A DNA stretch of 64,000 nt from Rhizobium vallis (GCF_003985155.1 NZ_ML133687.1:620001-684000); one strand, 5' to 3'. Numbered from the stretch's first letter, positions 8,402 to 17,772 are shown. Notes: generated by a model not told the origin, from the letters alone. Program-made: numbers and translations.

Positions 8402-9898
8402 TCAGATGTCGCTTGCAGCGCTCGACCAGAGGTCGGCCGCTTCGGCTGCCGTCATCCGACGTACCTCGGCCTCATGGCTGCGGCTGGCGAAGAGTTCGCT
8501 TGCCATGATCTGCTCGGCTAGGTCGGCCGGAAGCGAGAGGATGACGCGGGCTTCGCCATTATGCAGCCCACCCAGCTCGGTGCGCTTGCCGGTCACCATG
8601 CCGCCGGCGACCGTGTTGTTGGTCTCCGGATCGATCAGGATGAAGGAGCCGGAATTGCGGTTCTGCTCATAGGGGTCGAAGATCGCCGCTTCGTCGAAGA
8701 CAAGCCGGACTTTGCCGATTGCATTCATGTAAAGCCGCTGGGCGGCATTCCAGGTACCGGTCTTCAGCTCAAGCTGGCTGAGCGGCTGTACCTGGACACG
8801 CTGGCGGCGGCTACCGCTCTTTAGCCAATAGCGCTTGCCGGGCTCGATACCCTCAGGCTGCAATGCGACGATCTGTGCGTCGAAGGCAAGGCCGACCTGC
8901 GGCTGGGCGTCGATCGAGACGATCATGTCGCCGCGCGCCACGTCGACCTGGCGGTCGAGCACCAGCGTGATCGCGTCGCCGGCAACGGCGGCGTTGCGGA
9001 CGAGATCGAAGGTAACGATCTTGGAGACGTTGGCGACCATGCCGGAGGGCAGGATCATGACGCTGTCGCCTGGTTTGACCGAGCCGCCGGCAACCGTGCC
9101 CTGGTAGCCGCGGAAGCTTTCGCCCGGACGCGAGACGCGCTGCACCGAAAGACGGAAGCCGACCGTCTGCGACGAGCGCACTGTGGCAAGCTCCAGCGTC
9201 TCCACCAGTGTCTGCCCGGTATACCAGGGCATGGCGCCCTGGCCAGAATAGACGACGTTTTCGCCCTTCAGCGCCGACATCGGGATGGCGGTGATCTGCT
9301 TGACGCCGAGCGACAAGGCAAATTCCCGGAATTCATGGCTGATCTTGTCGAAGCCGGCGCGATCATAGCCCGTCAGGTCGATCTTGTTGACGGCAAGCAC
9401 GAACTGCTTGATCCCGAGCAGCGAGGCGATCGTCGCGTGACGGCGCGTCTGCTCGAGAATGCCGAAGCGTGCATCGACGAGCAGGATGGCGAGATCGGCG
9501 GTCGAGGCGCCGGTCGCCATGTTGCGGGTATATTGCTCGTGGCCGGGCGTGTCGGCGACGATGAACGAGCGCTTGTCGGTCGAGAAATAGCGATAGGCGA
9601 CATCGATGGTGATGCCCTGTTCGCGCTCGGCCTGCAGACCGTCGAGCAAGAGCGCGAAGTCGGGCAGGCCGAGATCGTTCTGCTTGCCGGTGGAATCGCG
9701 CTGCAAGGTGGCGGCCTGGTCTTCCTTGACCGCCTTGGTGTCCCAGAGCAGGCGGCCGATCAGGGTCGACTTGCCGTCATCGACGCTGCCGCAGGTGATC
9801 AGGCGCAGCGGGCGCGAGTCGCGCAGGGCCTTCTGCGGCTCGGCGGCAGGCAAGCTGGCGACGGTTGCGGCCGAGACGGCGGTTTGGGCTGCGGTCAT
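8402..9898 (-). CDS. cysN: Sulfate adenylyltransferase subunit 1 (GTPase subunit)
   Basis: A 498-residue GTPase subunit of ATP sulfurylase, which with CysD makes adenosine 5'-phosphosulfate (APS) from sulfate and ATP. The GTPase P-loop GSVDDGKST is at residues 37-45, with DTPGHEQ near 115 and NKIDL near 170; EF-Tu-like beta-barrel domains follow. It ends without an appended APS kinase (CysC) domain, unlike the NodQ/CysNC fusions; this fits the APS-reducing CysH upstream. The start at 9898 lies 2 nt beyond the cysD stop, so the two are translationally coupled. An upstream in-frame codon at 10003 would lie inside cysD. Confidence 0.95.
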   Translation of the reverse strand: MTAAQTAVSAATVASLPAAEPQKALRDSRPLRLITCGSVDDGKSTLIGRLLWDTKAVKEDQAATLQRDSTGKQNDLGLPDFALLLDGLQAEREQGITIDVAYRYFSTDKRSFIVADTPGHEQYTRNMATGASTADLAILLVDARFGILEQTRRHATIASLLGIKQFVLAVNKIDLTGYDRAGFDKISHEFREFALSLGVKQITAIPMSALKGENVVYSGQGAMPWYTGQTLVETLELATVRSSQTVGFRLSVQRVSRPGESFRGYQGTVAGGSVKPGDSVMILPSGMVANVSKIVTFDLVRNAAVAGDAITLVLDRQVDVARGDMIVSIDAQPQVGLAFDAQIVALQPEGIEPGKRYWLKSGSRRQRVQVQPLSQLELKTGTWNAAQRLYMNAIGKVRLVFDEAAIFDPYEQNRNSGSFILIDPETNNTVAGGMVTGKRTELGGLHNGEARVILSLPADLAEQIMASELFASRSHEAEVRRMTAAEAADLWSSAASDI

Positions 9899-9899
9899 C

Positions 9900-10853
9900 T
9901 CAGAAATATCCTTCACGCTTCTTCTTTTCCATGGAGCCGGACTGGTCGCGGTCGATGGCGCGGCCCTGACGTTCGGACACCGTTGCAATTTCGAGTTCGG
10001 CAATCACCTCTTCGAGGGTGGTAGCCTGGGAGCGGATGGCGCCGGTCAGCGGGAAGTCGCCGAGGGTGCGGAAACGGATCATGCCTTCCTGGCGGACTTC
10101 GCCGGGCAGCAGCTCCAGGCGTGGATCTTCGGCCAGGATCATCATGCCGTCGCGCTCCACGAAAGGCCGCTTCTTGGCGTAATAGAGCGGCACCAGCGGA
10201 ATGTCTTCAGCCTGGATGTAGCGCCAGATGTCGACTTCGGTCCAGTTCGACAGCGGGAAGGCGCGCACGCTTTCACCCTTGCGGATCATGCCGTTATAGA
10301 CGTTCCAGAGTTCCGGCCGCTGGTTGCGCGGATCCCAGCGATGGTCGGGCGTGCGGAAGGAATAAATCCGCTCCTTGGCGCGGCTGGCCTCTTCGTCGCG
10401 CCGCGCGCCGCCGAAAGCGGCGTCGAACTGGCCAGCATCGAGTGCCTGGCGCAGGCCCTCGGTCTTCATGATGTCGGTAAAGGCGGCCGAACCATGGGTG
10501 AAGGGCGTGATGTTTTCGGCCGCACCGCGCGGGTTGATGTGCTCGATCAGATCGAGATCGTATTTTTTCGCGGTCTCGTCACGGAACGCGATCATCTCCC
10601 GGAATTTCCAGCCGGTGTTCACATGCAGCAGCGGGAAGGGCACGCGGCCGGGATAGAAGGCCTTGCGCGCCAGATGCAGCAGCACCGAGGAATCCTTGCC
10701 GATTGAATAGAGCATGACCGGACGCTCGAATTCGGCCGCAACCTCGCGGAAGATGTGGATGGATTCGTTTTCCAGCGCTTTCAGATGTGGGTCGAGCGGC
10801 GCCTTCGCGCTCTGCGGATTGCTGAGTTCCGTATCCGGACGGCTATCGGGCAT
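9900..10853 (-). CDS. cysD: Sulfate adenylyltransferase subunit 2
   Basis: A 317-residue catalytic subunit of the CysDN ATP sulfurylase, a PP-loop ATP pyrophosphatase. The [10 protein letters not shown] loop lies near residue 50; [16 protein letters not shown] and [13 protein letters not shown] are typical of the family. The acidic N-terminal leader ([12 protein letters not shown]) is short and length is close to the family norm. It lies between cysH and cysN in the order cysH-cysD-cysN. The 136-nt gap to cysH contains a long hairpin (10929-10977), which could set the expression ratio of cysH to cysDN. Confidence 0.95.
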
Positions 10854-10928
10854 GTTTTACTCCAGGCTATCGGTCGTTTGCGGCTCACCGCAAAACAATT
10901 CCTTGATATTGCATTCCCCGGGAATGTT

Positions 10929-10977
10929 GGCTTTCCCAAGGCTGCGGCGGTCGCCGCGCCTTGGATTTGGGAAAGCC
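10929..10977. repeat. Long near-perfect palindrome between cysH and cysD
   Basis: Outer arms GGCTTTCCCAA (10929-10939) and TTGGGAAAGCC (10967-10977) are perfectly complementary. Inside are AAGGC/GCCTT and GCGGCG/CGCCGC arms around a 2-nt centre. As RNA this would form one long hairpin in the cysH-cysD transcript. It could be an RNA-processing or attenuation element, or a REP-like dispersed palindrome. Confidence 0.7.
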
Positions 10978-10989
10978 GTGGGGGGTGAT

Positions 10990-11730
10990 TTACTGTGCGG
11001 TGATCGCCGCGGCCTCTTCGGCGACATGCAGGCCGCATTCGCGCGTCTCGTCCTGCTCCCACCACCAGCGGCCGGCGCGCTCCGGCTCGCCGGGCTTGAT
11101 CGCCCGCGTGCAGGGCTCGCAGCCGATCGAGGGATAGCCGCGCGCATGCAGCGGGTTCACCGGCACACTGTTGTCCGCGACGAATGCCTTGATCGTGTCG
11201 ATGTCCCAATCTGCGAGCGGGTTGACCTTCAGCAGGTGCCGTTCGGCGTCATATTCGGCAAAAGGCGTGACGGCACGGTTGGCCGATTGTCCACGGCGCA
11301 GGCCGGTGATCCAGATCGCAGCACCTTCGAGCGCACGCGCAAGCGGCTTCAGCTTGCGCACGCCGCAGCAGGCATGCCGGGCCTCGACGCTCTCATAGAA
11401 ACCGTTGAGCCCGTATTGCGCCGCGTAAGCGTCGATATCGGCCTGCTCGGGCTCGTAGCGATGGATATGGATGTTGTACTGGCTCTCGGTCTCGCCGATC
11501 AGCGAAAGCGTCTCGGGAAACAGCCGGCCTGTCTGCAGCGTCGCGATATCGATCGGCAGGCGGTGCGTGCCGATCTCGGCGGTGATGACCTGGTCCTCGA
11601 TGCCGAGCGAGGTGGTGAACACCACACGGCCTCCGAGACCCGAGGCCAGCGACAGACGTCCGGCAAGGTCGAGGCCTGCCAGCTTGTCATTCAGCGCCTC
11701 GGCTTCTGCAATAGGATTGATAACCGTCAT
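10990..11730 (-). CDS. cysH: APS reductase (assimilatory, [4Fe-4S] type)
   Basis: A 246-residue enzyme reducing activated sulfate to sulfite with thioredoxin as electron donor. The two Cys pairs Cys121-Cys122 (HACCGVRK) and Cys204/Cys207 (GCEPC) are the iron-sulfur ligands that mark the APS-using branch, and the catalytic Cys232 is in ECGLH. This agrees with the absence of an APS kinase domain in the neighbouring CysN. The PP-loop-like TTSLGIEDQV is at residues 39-48. It is first gene of the minus-strand cysH-cysD-cysN unit and faces an Rrf2 regulator across 420 nt. Confidence 0.95.
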   Translation of the reverse strand: MTVINPIAEAEALNDKLAGLDLAGRLSLASGLGGRVVFTTSLGIEDQVITAEIGTHRLPIDIATLQTGRLFPETLSLIGETESQYNIHIHRYEPEQADIDAYAAQYGLNGFYESVEARHACCGVRKLKPLARALEGAAIWITGLRRGQSANRAVTPFAEYDAERHLLKVNPLADWDIDTIKAFVADNSVPVNPLHARGYPSIGCEPCTRAIKPGEPERAGRWWWEQDETRECGLHVAEEAAAITAQ

Positions 11731-12150
11731 GAGAATCCTGTCCTTAGTTGACCGGAGTATCGCAGCTCAAGCATGGCTCGGACAGAAAAACGGATTTCGA
11801 AAGCTGCGGCCGGAGGAGCAAATATCTCTCCGAAGCTGCTGCAATGCAGAAAAGCAGCCGCCCGCGGACAGAATCCACGCGGACAATCTTAATGTCTACA
11901 GAAATAGTAGAGTTACACGCAGCCTGTCAATTGGAAATGTGAATTGATGCCGAAAAAGATGCGAAACGCCCGGTTTTGGTCTAGATTATCTAGGGTTGGG
12001 TAAGAACTAAAAACAATGCCAAAAACGCTTGTCTCTCAAGGCTTTCTCCGGCGCGTTCAAATTCAGTTCATGCTGGCTGTGCAATAGAGACGTGAGTATT
12101 CGTGAAGCGGTGCGGAGATTCGCGCCGCCTGTGTGTGTTGATGGTCTGAG
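11731..12150. promoter_or_regulatory. Divergent cysH / Rrf2 regulatory region
   Basis: 420 nt between divergent genes with no supported ORF. It holds a perfect 13-nt palindrome CTAGAT-T-ATCTAG at 11981-11993 and an inverted repeat TCTAC-N7-GTAGA at 11895-11911. Both are candidate operators for the Rrf2 protein encoded on the right. The unusually long stretch between the palindromes and the Rrf2 start (about 150 nt) may be a leader. Confidence 0.55.
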
Positions 12151-12597
12151 ATGATTACGCAAAAGGCGAAATATGCGCTGCGTGCGCTCACGGTCTTGGC
12201 TGATGCCGACGCCGACGAACCGGTGATGATTTCCGATATCGCGGCGCAGCAGAAGATCCCGAAGAAGTTTCTCGAACAGATCCTGCTCGACCTGAAACAT
12301 CACGGCGTCGTCGCCAGCCGCCGCGGCAAGCAGGGCGGTTATCTTCTCCTGAAGCCGGCCCACGCTATCACCTTCGGCGAGATTCTCCGCATCATCGACG
12401 GCCCGCTCGCCCCGCTTCCGTGTCTCTCGATCACCGCCTACCGGAAGTGCGACGATTGCGACGGCGAACAGAACTGCCAGATCCGCCACGTCTTCGCCAA
12501 GGTGGCCGACGCCACCCGCAAGGTGCTGTTCTCGACGACCATCGCCGATGCCGCGCAGCCGGCCCGCACCGCCGAAGTCACCCGGCTTCTCGCCTGA
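12151..12597 (+). CDS. Rrf2-family transcriptional regulator with Cys cluster
   Basis: A 148-residue dimeric regulator. The winged helix-turn-helix is at residues 1-65 (KYALRALTVLA ... SRRGKQGGYLLLK). Four Cys at 91, 100, 103 and 109 lie where IscR, NsrR and RirA bind an Fe-S cluster, so it may be redox-, iron- or sulfur-responsive; other Rrf2 members (CymR) sense cysteine status. It is divergent from cysHDN, which is the probable target. It does not look like RirA. The RBS is weak (GATGGTCTGAG). Family secure; target and signal inferred. Confidence 0.88.
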   Translation: MITQKAKYALRALTVLADADADEPVMISDIAAQQKIPKKFLEQILLDLKHHGVVASRRGKQGGYLLLKPAHAITFGEILRIIDGPLAPLPCLSITAYRKCDDCDGEQNCQIRHVFAKVADATRKVLFSTTIADAAQPARTAEVTRLLA

Positions 12598-12613
12598 ACA
12601 CCGGGATCGCTTC

Positions 12614-14266
12614 CTATCTGTCGCTCACCGCCCAGCGGGGATTGGTCCACGGCTCCTGGTTCGAGCGCGCCAGCGGCTGCTTGCCGAGAATATGGTCGGC
12701 CGCCTTCTCGCCCGTCATGATCGACGGGCCGTTCAGATTGCCGTAGGTGACATGCGGGAAGATCGAGCTGTCGGCGACACGCAAGCCATCGACGCCGATC
12801 ACCCGTGTCTGCGGATCGACCACCGCCATCGGATCGTCCTTGGCTCCCATCTTGCAGGTGCCGCAGGGGTGATAGGCGCTCTCCAGATGTTCGCGCAGGA
12901 AGGCGTCGATTTCATCGTCGCTTTGCACCGCTTCACCCGGTTGGATCTCCGGGCCGCGATAGTGGTCGAAGGCACTCTGGCCGAAGATCTCCCGGGTCAG
13001 CCGCACGCAGTGGCGGAATTTCTCCCAATCCTCGGCATGGCTCATATAGTTGAAACGCAGCACCGGGTCGGCCTTGGGATCGGCGGAGCGTAAGCTCACA
13101 TTGCCGCGCGATTTCGACAGGTTGTAGCCGACGTGAACCTGGAAGCCGTGGCTTTTGGCTGCCGCCTTGCCGTCATAGCTGATCGCCACCGGCAGGAAGT
13201 GGTATTGGATATCGGGCTGCTTCAGCCCCGGTGCTGAACGCAGGAAGGCGCAGGCTTCGAACTGGTTGGAGGCGCCAAGCCCGCCCTTGGAAAGCAGCCA
13301 TTGCGCGCCCGCGACCCCCTGCCAGAACCAAGGCAGCCAGGAATAGAGCGATACCGGCTTGGTGCTCACCTGCTGGAAATAGAATTCCATGTGATCCTGC
13401 AGATTGGCGCCGACACCCGGCCGGTCGGCCTTCACCGCAATGCCCATATCCTGCAGATGCTGGCCGGGGCCGATGCCTGACAGCATCAGCAGCTTCGGCG
13501 AGTTGAAGGAGGAGGCCGAGACGATCACCTCGCGGTTGGCCTTCACCACCTCGATCTTGCCGTTGCGTTCGATCTCGACGCCTGTCGCCCGTCCGTCCTC
13601 GATCACGATCTTGCGCGCCAGGCCATAGACGATCGCGACATTCGCCCGCTTCAGCGCCGGTTTCAGATAGGCATTGGCGGCAGACCAGCGGCGGCCGCCG
13701 AAGATGGTCTGCTCCATCAGCCCGAAGCCTTCCTGCTTGCTGCCGTTATAATCTTCCGTCGTCTCGAAGCCTGCCTGTTTGCCGGCCTCGACGAAGGCGC
13801 GAAACAGAGGATTGGTGAAGCCGCCGCGCTGCACGTGCAGGGGCCCGTCCGTCCCGCGCCAGCCGTCCTCGCCGCCATGCGAATGCTCCATCCGCTTGAA
13901 ATAGGGGAGAACGTCGGCATAGGCCCAGCCGCTAGCGCCAAGCTCCTCCCAGCGGTTGAAGTCTTCTGCATGGCCGCGCACATAGACCATGCCGTTGATC
14001 GAGGAGGACCCGCCGATCACCTTGCCGCGCGGCGCGGTGATGCGCCGGTTGTTGAGGTTCGGTTCCGGCTCGGAAAGATAACCCCAGTTATACCGCTTCA
14101 TGCTCATCGGCCAGGCAAGGGCCGCCGGCATCTGGATGAACGGGCCGAAATCGCTACCGCCCGCCTCGATGACGATGACGGTATTTTTGCCGTCCTCGGA
14201 GAGGCGATAGGCGAGGGCGGAACCGGCCGAGCCGGAGCCGACGATGATGAAATCTGCTTGTTGCAT
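12614..14266 (-). CDS. betA: Choline dehydrogenase
   Basis: A 550-residue GMC-family flavoprotein that oxidises choline to betaine aldehyde, usually at the membrane. The FAD-binding [10 protein letters not shown] is at residues 10-19. [15 protein letters not shown] is the GMC signature. The C-terminal catalytic segment HPCGTCKMG is near residue 465, with [15 protein letters not shown] further on. It is last in the minus-strand betI-betB-betA unit. A 200-nt gap holding a palindromic repeat element separates it from betB, so its expression may be partly uncoupled. The stop lies 16 nt from the convergent Rrf2 gene. Confidence 0.95.
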   Translation of the reverse strand: MQQADFIIVGSGSAGSALAYRLSEDGKNTVIVIEAGGSDFGPFIQMPAALAWPMSMKRYNWGYLSEPEPNLNNRRITAPRGKVIGGSSSINGMVYVRGHAEDFNRWEELGASGWAYADVLPYFKRMEHSHGGEDGWRGTDGPLHVQRGGFTNPLFRAFVEAGKQAGFETTEDYNGSKQEGFGLMEQTIFGGRRWSAANAYLKPALKRANVAIVYGLARKIVIEDGRATGVEIERNGKIEVVKANREVIVSASSFNSPKLLMLSGIGPGQHLQDMGIAVKADRPGVGANLQDHMEFYFQQVSTKPVSLYSWLPWFWQGVAGAQWLLSKGGLGASNQFEACAFLRSAPGLKQPDIQYHFLPVAISYDGKAAAKSHGFQVHVGYNLSKSRGNVSLRSADPKADPVLRFNYMSHAEDWEKFRHCVRLTREIFGQSAFDHYRGPEIQPGEAVQSDDEIDAFLREHLESAYHPCGTCKMGAKDDPMAVVDPQTRVIGVDGLRVADSSIFPHVTYGNLNGPSIMTGEKAADHILGKQPLARSNQEPWTNPRWAVSDR

Positions 14267-14311
14267 GACGTTCCCTTAGATTCTTTTGCAACGGCCTGAA
14301 GACCCCGCCCC

Positions 14312-14457
14312 AAACCCCTCCCCACAAGGGGGAGGGGCTTAATCTGCGGCACCGCCTCACTTCAAAATCAGCGTCACGCGCGATGAGATCGAAGGAGAGT
14401 AAAACCGGTGCCGCATGCTAGGCCCTCCCCCTTGTGGGGAGGGGTTGGGGAGGGGCC
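14312..14457. repeat. Composite palindromic repeat between betB and betA
   Basis: Two copies of a GC-rich palindromic module (CCCCTCCCC-ACAA-GGGGGAGGGG type) face each other at 14312-14341 and 14421-14457. Just inside them is a 10-bp inverted repeat (TGCGGCACCG at 14345, CGGTGCCGCA at 14406). The same modules, identical over more than 30 nt, recur at 39397-39560, so this is a dispersed repeat family and not a simple terminator. Confidence 0.85.
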
Positions 14458-14466
14458 TTCGTATTC

Positions 14467-15930
14467 TCAATAAGGCGCCACGACCGGCCCCATGCCAACG
14501 TAAACTGTCTTAAGCTCCGAATAGTGCTCCAGCGCCGCCAGCGAGTTCTCCCGCCCGAAGCCGGATTGTTTCGAGCCGCCGAAGGGGATTTCCACCGGGC
14601 AGAGATTGTAGGTGTTGATCCAGAGCGTGCCCGCCTCCAGCCGGTCGACGACGCGGTGGGCGCGGGTGAGGTCGGCGGTGAAGACGCCGCCGGAAAGGCC
14701 GAATTCGCTGGCATTGGCGCGGGCGATTACCTCGTCCTCATCCTCGAAATCGAGCACGGACATGACCGGTCCGAAGATCTCTTCGCGGGCGATGGTCATG
14801 TCGTCGGTGACATCGGCAAAGACCGTCGGCTGCACGTAATAACCTTCGCCGGAGACATTGTTCGGAATGCCGCCGCCAGCAATGAGGGTCGCGCCCTCGG
14901 CTTTGCCCTTCTCGATGTAGGAAATCACCTTCTCGCGCTGCGCCCAGGAGACCATTGGGCCGATCTGCGTCGCCTCGTCCATCGGATCGCCGATCAGCAT
15001 CGCCTCGGTGCGTGCCTTCAGGCGCTTCAGAAATTCTGATTTGATCGCCTTCTGTACGAAGACACGTGTGCCGTTCGAGCAGACCTGGCCGGTCGAATAG
15101 AAATTGCCGAGCATCGCCCCGCCGATCGCCGAATCGATGTCGGCGTCATCGAAGACGATGAGCGGCGACTTGCCGCCGAGTTCCATCGTGACGTGCTTCA
15201 GGTTTCCGGCCGCGGCGGCGGCGACCCTGCGCCCTGTCGGCACAGAGCCGGTCAGCGACACCTTGGCGACGTCGGGATGGTTGACGAGCAACGGTCCGGT
15301 GTCGCGATCTCCCTGGATCACGTTGAAGAGCCCCCTCGGCAGTCCCGCCTCGTGCAGGATTTCGGCGATCTTCAGCGCACCGAGCGGCGTGTTCTCGGAC
15401 GGTTTGAATACCATGGCATTGCCGCAGACAAGCGCCGGCGCGGCCTTCCAGCAGGTAATCTGCTGCGGATAGTTCCAGGCGCCGATGCCAACGCAGACGC
15501 CGAGCGCCACGCGCTTGGTATAGGCAAAATCCTGCCCGAGCGGGATATGAGAACCGTTGAGACCGGCCGGCGCGACGCCGCCGAAGAATTCGAAAGCGTC
15601 TGCACCCGAGGTCGGATCGGCGACGATCGTTTCCTGGATGGGTTTGCCGGTATCGAGCGTTTCGAGTTCGGAAAGCGCCTGGTTTCTCTCTCGCATGATG
15701 TCGGCCGCCCGTTTCAGGATGCGCCCGCGTGCCATCGGGCTCATCGCCGCCCATTCCGGCTGGGCGCGTTTAGCCGCGGCGATCGCCCGTTCGACGATTG
15801 CCGGCGTTGCCGCATGCAGCCGGGCGATCACCTCGCCGGTCGCGGGATAGAGGCTCTCGATGACGGTGCCGTCGGTATCCTCGACATATTCGCCGTCGAT
15901 GAAGTGCGAGGCTTTCGGCTGGGCTTTCAT
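14467..15930 (-). CDS. betB: Betaine aldehyde dehydrogenase
   Basis: A 487-residue NAD-dependent aldehyde dehydrogenase making glycine betaine, an osmoprotectant. The catalytic Cys is in GQVCSNGTR near residue 284 and the general-base Glu in [10 protein letters not shown] near 250. The betaine-specific branch is supported by the neighbours and by AWNYPQQ and FKPSENTP. It starts 52 nt after the betI stop. Full family length. Confidence 0.95.
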   Translation of the reverse strand: MKAQPKASHFIDGEYVEDTDGTVIESLYPATGEVIARLHAATPAIVERAIAAAKRAQPEWAAMSPMARGRILKRAADIMRERNQALSELETLDTGKPIQETIVADPTSGADAFEFFGGVAPAGLNGSHIPLGQDFAYTKRVALGVCVGIGAWNYPQQITCWKAAPALVCGNAMVFKPSENTPLGALKIAEILHEAGLPRGLFNVIQGDRDTGPLLVNHPDVAKVSLTGSVPTGRRVAAAAAGNLKHVTMELGGKSPLIVFDDADIDSAIGGAMLGNFYSTGQVCSNGTRVFVQKAIKSEFLKRLKARTEAMLIGDPMDEATQIGPMVSWAQREKVISYIEKGKAEGATLIAGGGIPNNVSGEGYYVQPTVFADVTDDMTIAREEIFGPVMSVLDFEDEDEVIARANASEFGLSGGVFTADLTRAHRVVDRLEAGTLWINTYNLCPVEIPFGGSKQSGFGRENSLAALEHYSELKTVYVGMGPVVAPY

Positions 15931-15982
15931 GTCGTCGGTCCTTGTTTGATGCGGCTGTTTGCCGGAATTGTCATGGGTGCGG

Positions 15983-16570
15983 TCATCTTCCGAATGCCTG
16001 CAACTGGGTTGTCACATGATCCTCGGTGAGCGCGATCGAGGCTTCAATGCCGATCGGCGCCGATTTCAAACTCTGCCTGATATAGAGCCCGTCGATCATC
16101 GCCGCAGCGCCTTCGGCGATGCGTTCTGCGGCCTCGGTGGGCAGGAGCGCCTTGAGATCGGCAAGCAGATTGGAGCGCAGCCGCCTGGCATAGATCACCA
16201 GGAAGCGCCGCGTCTCCTCCGAGCGCTGCGCCTCGGCATAGAAGGCAAGCCAGGCGGCGATCGTGTCCGGTGCGAACTGGTCGGCGTGGAAGCTGACCCG
16301 GATGACGGCCGAAAGTCGTTCGCGTGGTGTCTTCGCTGCCTTGAGTGCCATCACCGTATCGTCGCGCAACTGCCTGAGAAGCGAGCGGATCGTCTCGATC
16401 AGCAATTGCTCCTTGCTGCCGAAATAATGATGCGCAAGGGCTGGCGACACGCCGGCCTGCCGGGCGATATCGGACATGGTGACAGCAAGCGAGCCGTGAT
16501 CGCCGATCACCCGCAGCGCTGCATCGACAAGCGCCTTGCGGCGCACCGGCTCCATTCCGACCTTCGGCAA
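15983..16570 (-). CDS. betI: TetR-family choline-responsive repressor
   Basis: A 195-residue repressor of the bet genes. I chose the TTG at 16570: it gives the usual BetI N-terminus (M)[13 protein letters not shown] and has an AGGGAG RBS at good spacing. Extending to 16624 would start inside the operator palindrome. The TetR helix-turn-helix is at about residues 25-50 ([27 protein letters not shown]). It is first in betI-betB-betA. Sinorhizobium meliloti carries betC (choline sulfatase) between betI and betB; here there is none. Confidence 0.93.
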   Translation of the reverse strand: MPKVGMEPVRRKALVDAALRVIGDHGSLAVTMSDIARQAGVSPALAHHYFGSKEQLLIETIRSLLRQLRDDTVMALKAAKTPRERLSAVIRVSFHADQFAPDTIAAWLAFYAEAQRSEETRRFLVIYARRLRSNLLADLKALLPTEAAERIAEGAAAMIDGLYIRQSLKSAPIGIEASIALTEDHVTTQLQAFGR

Positions 16571-16604
16571 ACGAAAAACTCCCTGAGATCGGACCAGATT
16601 ATTT

Positions 16605-16624
16605 TTGATTGACTGATCAATCAA
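16605..16624. promoter_or_regulatory. Probable BetI operator
   Basis: Perfect 8-bp inverted repeat TTGATTGA-CTGA-TCAATCAA, 35 nt upstream of the betI start and flanked by A/T-rich promoter-like DNA. This is the expected size and position for a TetR-family operator, implying autoregulation of betIBA. Confidence 0.8.
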
Positions 16625-16709
16625 TAAAAATCTTTGCCGAATTGATCTGACGCAGATCTTTTCGGGAAGAATTGGCGCAACATATGCGAAGTTGATCAGG
16701 AGGTGTGTT

Positions 16710-17258
16710 ATGACCAGTCTCTACGATGGAATGCCCGCATCCTCGCTGCGGTCGAAATGGGTATGGTTCGTCGGCCTCGGCGTGCTGCTTCTCATCTGCG
16801 GCCTCATCGCCCTCAGCAACCTGTTGATGGCGACCGTCGCTTCGGTCTTCTACGTCGGCATGCTGATGCTGGCAGGCGGCGTCATTTATCTCATCCATGC
16901 CTTCCAGGTGCGCGGCTGGGATCAAGTGCTCTTTTGGGCTTTGAGCGGCGTGCTCTATGTGCTCGCCGGTATCTTCGCTTTCATCAATCCCATCTTCACC
17001 TCGGCGGCCTTGACCCTGTTTCTGGCCATTGCACTGCTGGTGGCCGGCATCTTCCGTCTCTGGGTCGGCATGCGCATGCGGCCGCTCAAAGGCTGGCGCT
17101 GGATCGTCGCAAGCGGTCTCATCACCGCCCTTGCCGGCTTTGTCATCGCACTCGGTTGGCCGGTCAACAGTCTCTGGATCCTTGGCCTTTTCCTGGCTGC
17201 AGATCTCATCGTTCAGGGCTGGACGATGATCGCCTTCGGCTTTGGCATCCGCAGTTGA
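16710..17258 (+). CDS. HdeD-family inner-membrane protein
   Basis: A 182-residue protein with about six hydrophobic segments, starting with WFVGLGVLLLICGLIALSN near residue 20. The pattern of short helices separated by small polar turns (GWDQVLFWALSGVLYVLAG, LKGWRWIVASGLITALAG) matches the DUF308/HdeD family, linked in enterics to acid resistance. ATG 16710 follows a strong RBS (AGGAGG). Monocistronic, divergent from betI. The physiological role in rhizobia is not known from sequence. Confidence 0.85.
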   Translation: MTSLYDGMPASSLRSKWVWFVGLGVLLLICGLIALSNLLMATVASVFYVGMLMLAGGVIYLIHAFQVRGWDQVLFWALSGVLYVLAGIFAFINPIFTSAALTLFLAIALLVAGIFRLWVGMRMRPLKGWRWIVASGLITALAGFVIALGWPVNSLWILGLFLAADLIVQGWTMIAFGFGIRS

Positions 17259-17463
17259 ACCCGTGGAGAGGGTTGTTGCCTGTTTTTTTGACAAGCACAT
17301 GACAGGGGATTAGACTTGAAGGATTAGGTGGCGATCCTAATTACCAGGATCGTCCGATGTGCGAATGCACCAAGGCAGCCGGTGATATCGCCGAGAATGC
17401 CGAAAATGGTCATGCGTCCCCCAAGAGGCAGGTTCTGCCTGATCAGAAAAAGGGAGGAAGTCC

Positions 17464-17706
17464 ATGCCGATGGTCACAGTTTCCATCTCTCCGCAACAGG
17501 CAGCGGGCATCCGCGCCGCCGTCGATAACGGCGGCTATGCCTCGAGCAGCGAAGTCGTCCGCGAGGCGCTCCGCCTCTGGGATACCGCCCGCAAGCTCAA
17601 CGAATTCCGCGCCGACGTCCTCGACGAGGAGGGCGTTCCCTCAGGCGGCAGGTGCGTCGCCGACATGTTTGCCGATCATGAGGCTGAGCGGCGTCGCTCC
17701 GCCTGA
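17464..17706 (+). CDS. ParD-like antitoxin, no toxin partner beside it
   Basis: An 80-residue ribbon-helix-helix protein. The N-terminal strand MPMVTVSISPQQ and the helices AAGIRAAVDNGGYASSSEVVREALRLWD are the typical ParD/CC2985 DNA-binding fold, followed by a toxin-binding tail (residues 45-80). A strong RBS (GGGAGGAAG) precedes the ATG. ParD genes are normally followed by overlapping parE; here a terminator-like hairpin starts 40 nt downstream and no ParE-like frame is seen. It may be an orphan antitoxin or a stand-alone regulator. Confidence 0.8.
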   Translation: MPMVTVSISPQQAAGIRAAVDNGGYASSSEVVREALRLWDTARKLNEFRADVLDEEGVPSGGRCVADMFADHEAERRRSA

Positions 17707-17745
17707 GCAAGCGTTTGATTGTATTGGAGAAATCAAATAAACGCA

Positions 17746-17772
17746 AAACGCGCAGAAAGGCCCTGCGCGTTT
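17746..17772 (+). terminator. Terminator after the ParD-like gene
   Basis: Ten-base stem AAACGCGCAG (17746-17755) with CTGCGCGTTT (17763-17772), 7-nt loop. Rho-independent type with a weak T tract after it. Confidence 0.7.

Noticed and set aside
8402..9898. NodQ-type (CysN-CysC) fusion
   Set aside because: The protein ends after the beta-barrel domains at 498 residues; no APS kinase domain is present.
12151..12597. RirA iron regulator
   Set aside because: Same Rrf2 family with clustered Cys, but shorter and beside sulfate genes; I see no sign that it is RirA itself.
16617..17300. 227-codon minus-strand frame, highly charged
   Set aside because: Antisense to the HdeD-like gene; the charged, Cys/His-rich translation mirrors hydrophobic codons.
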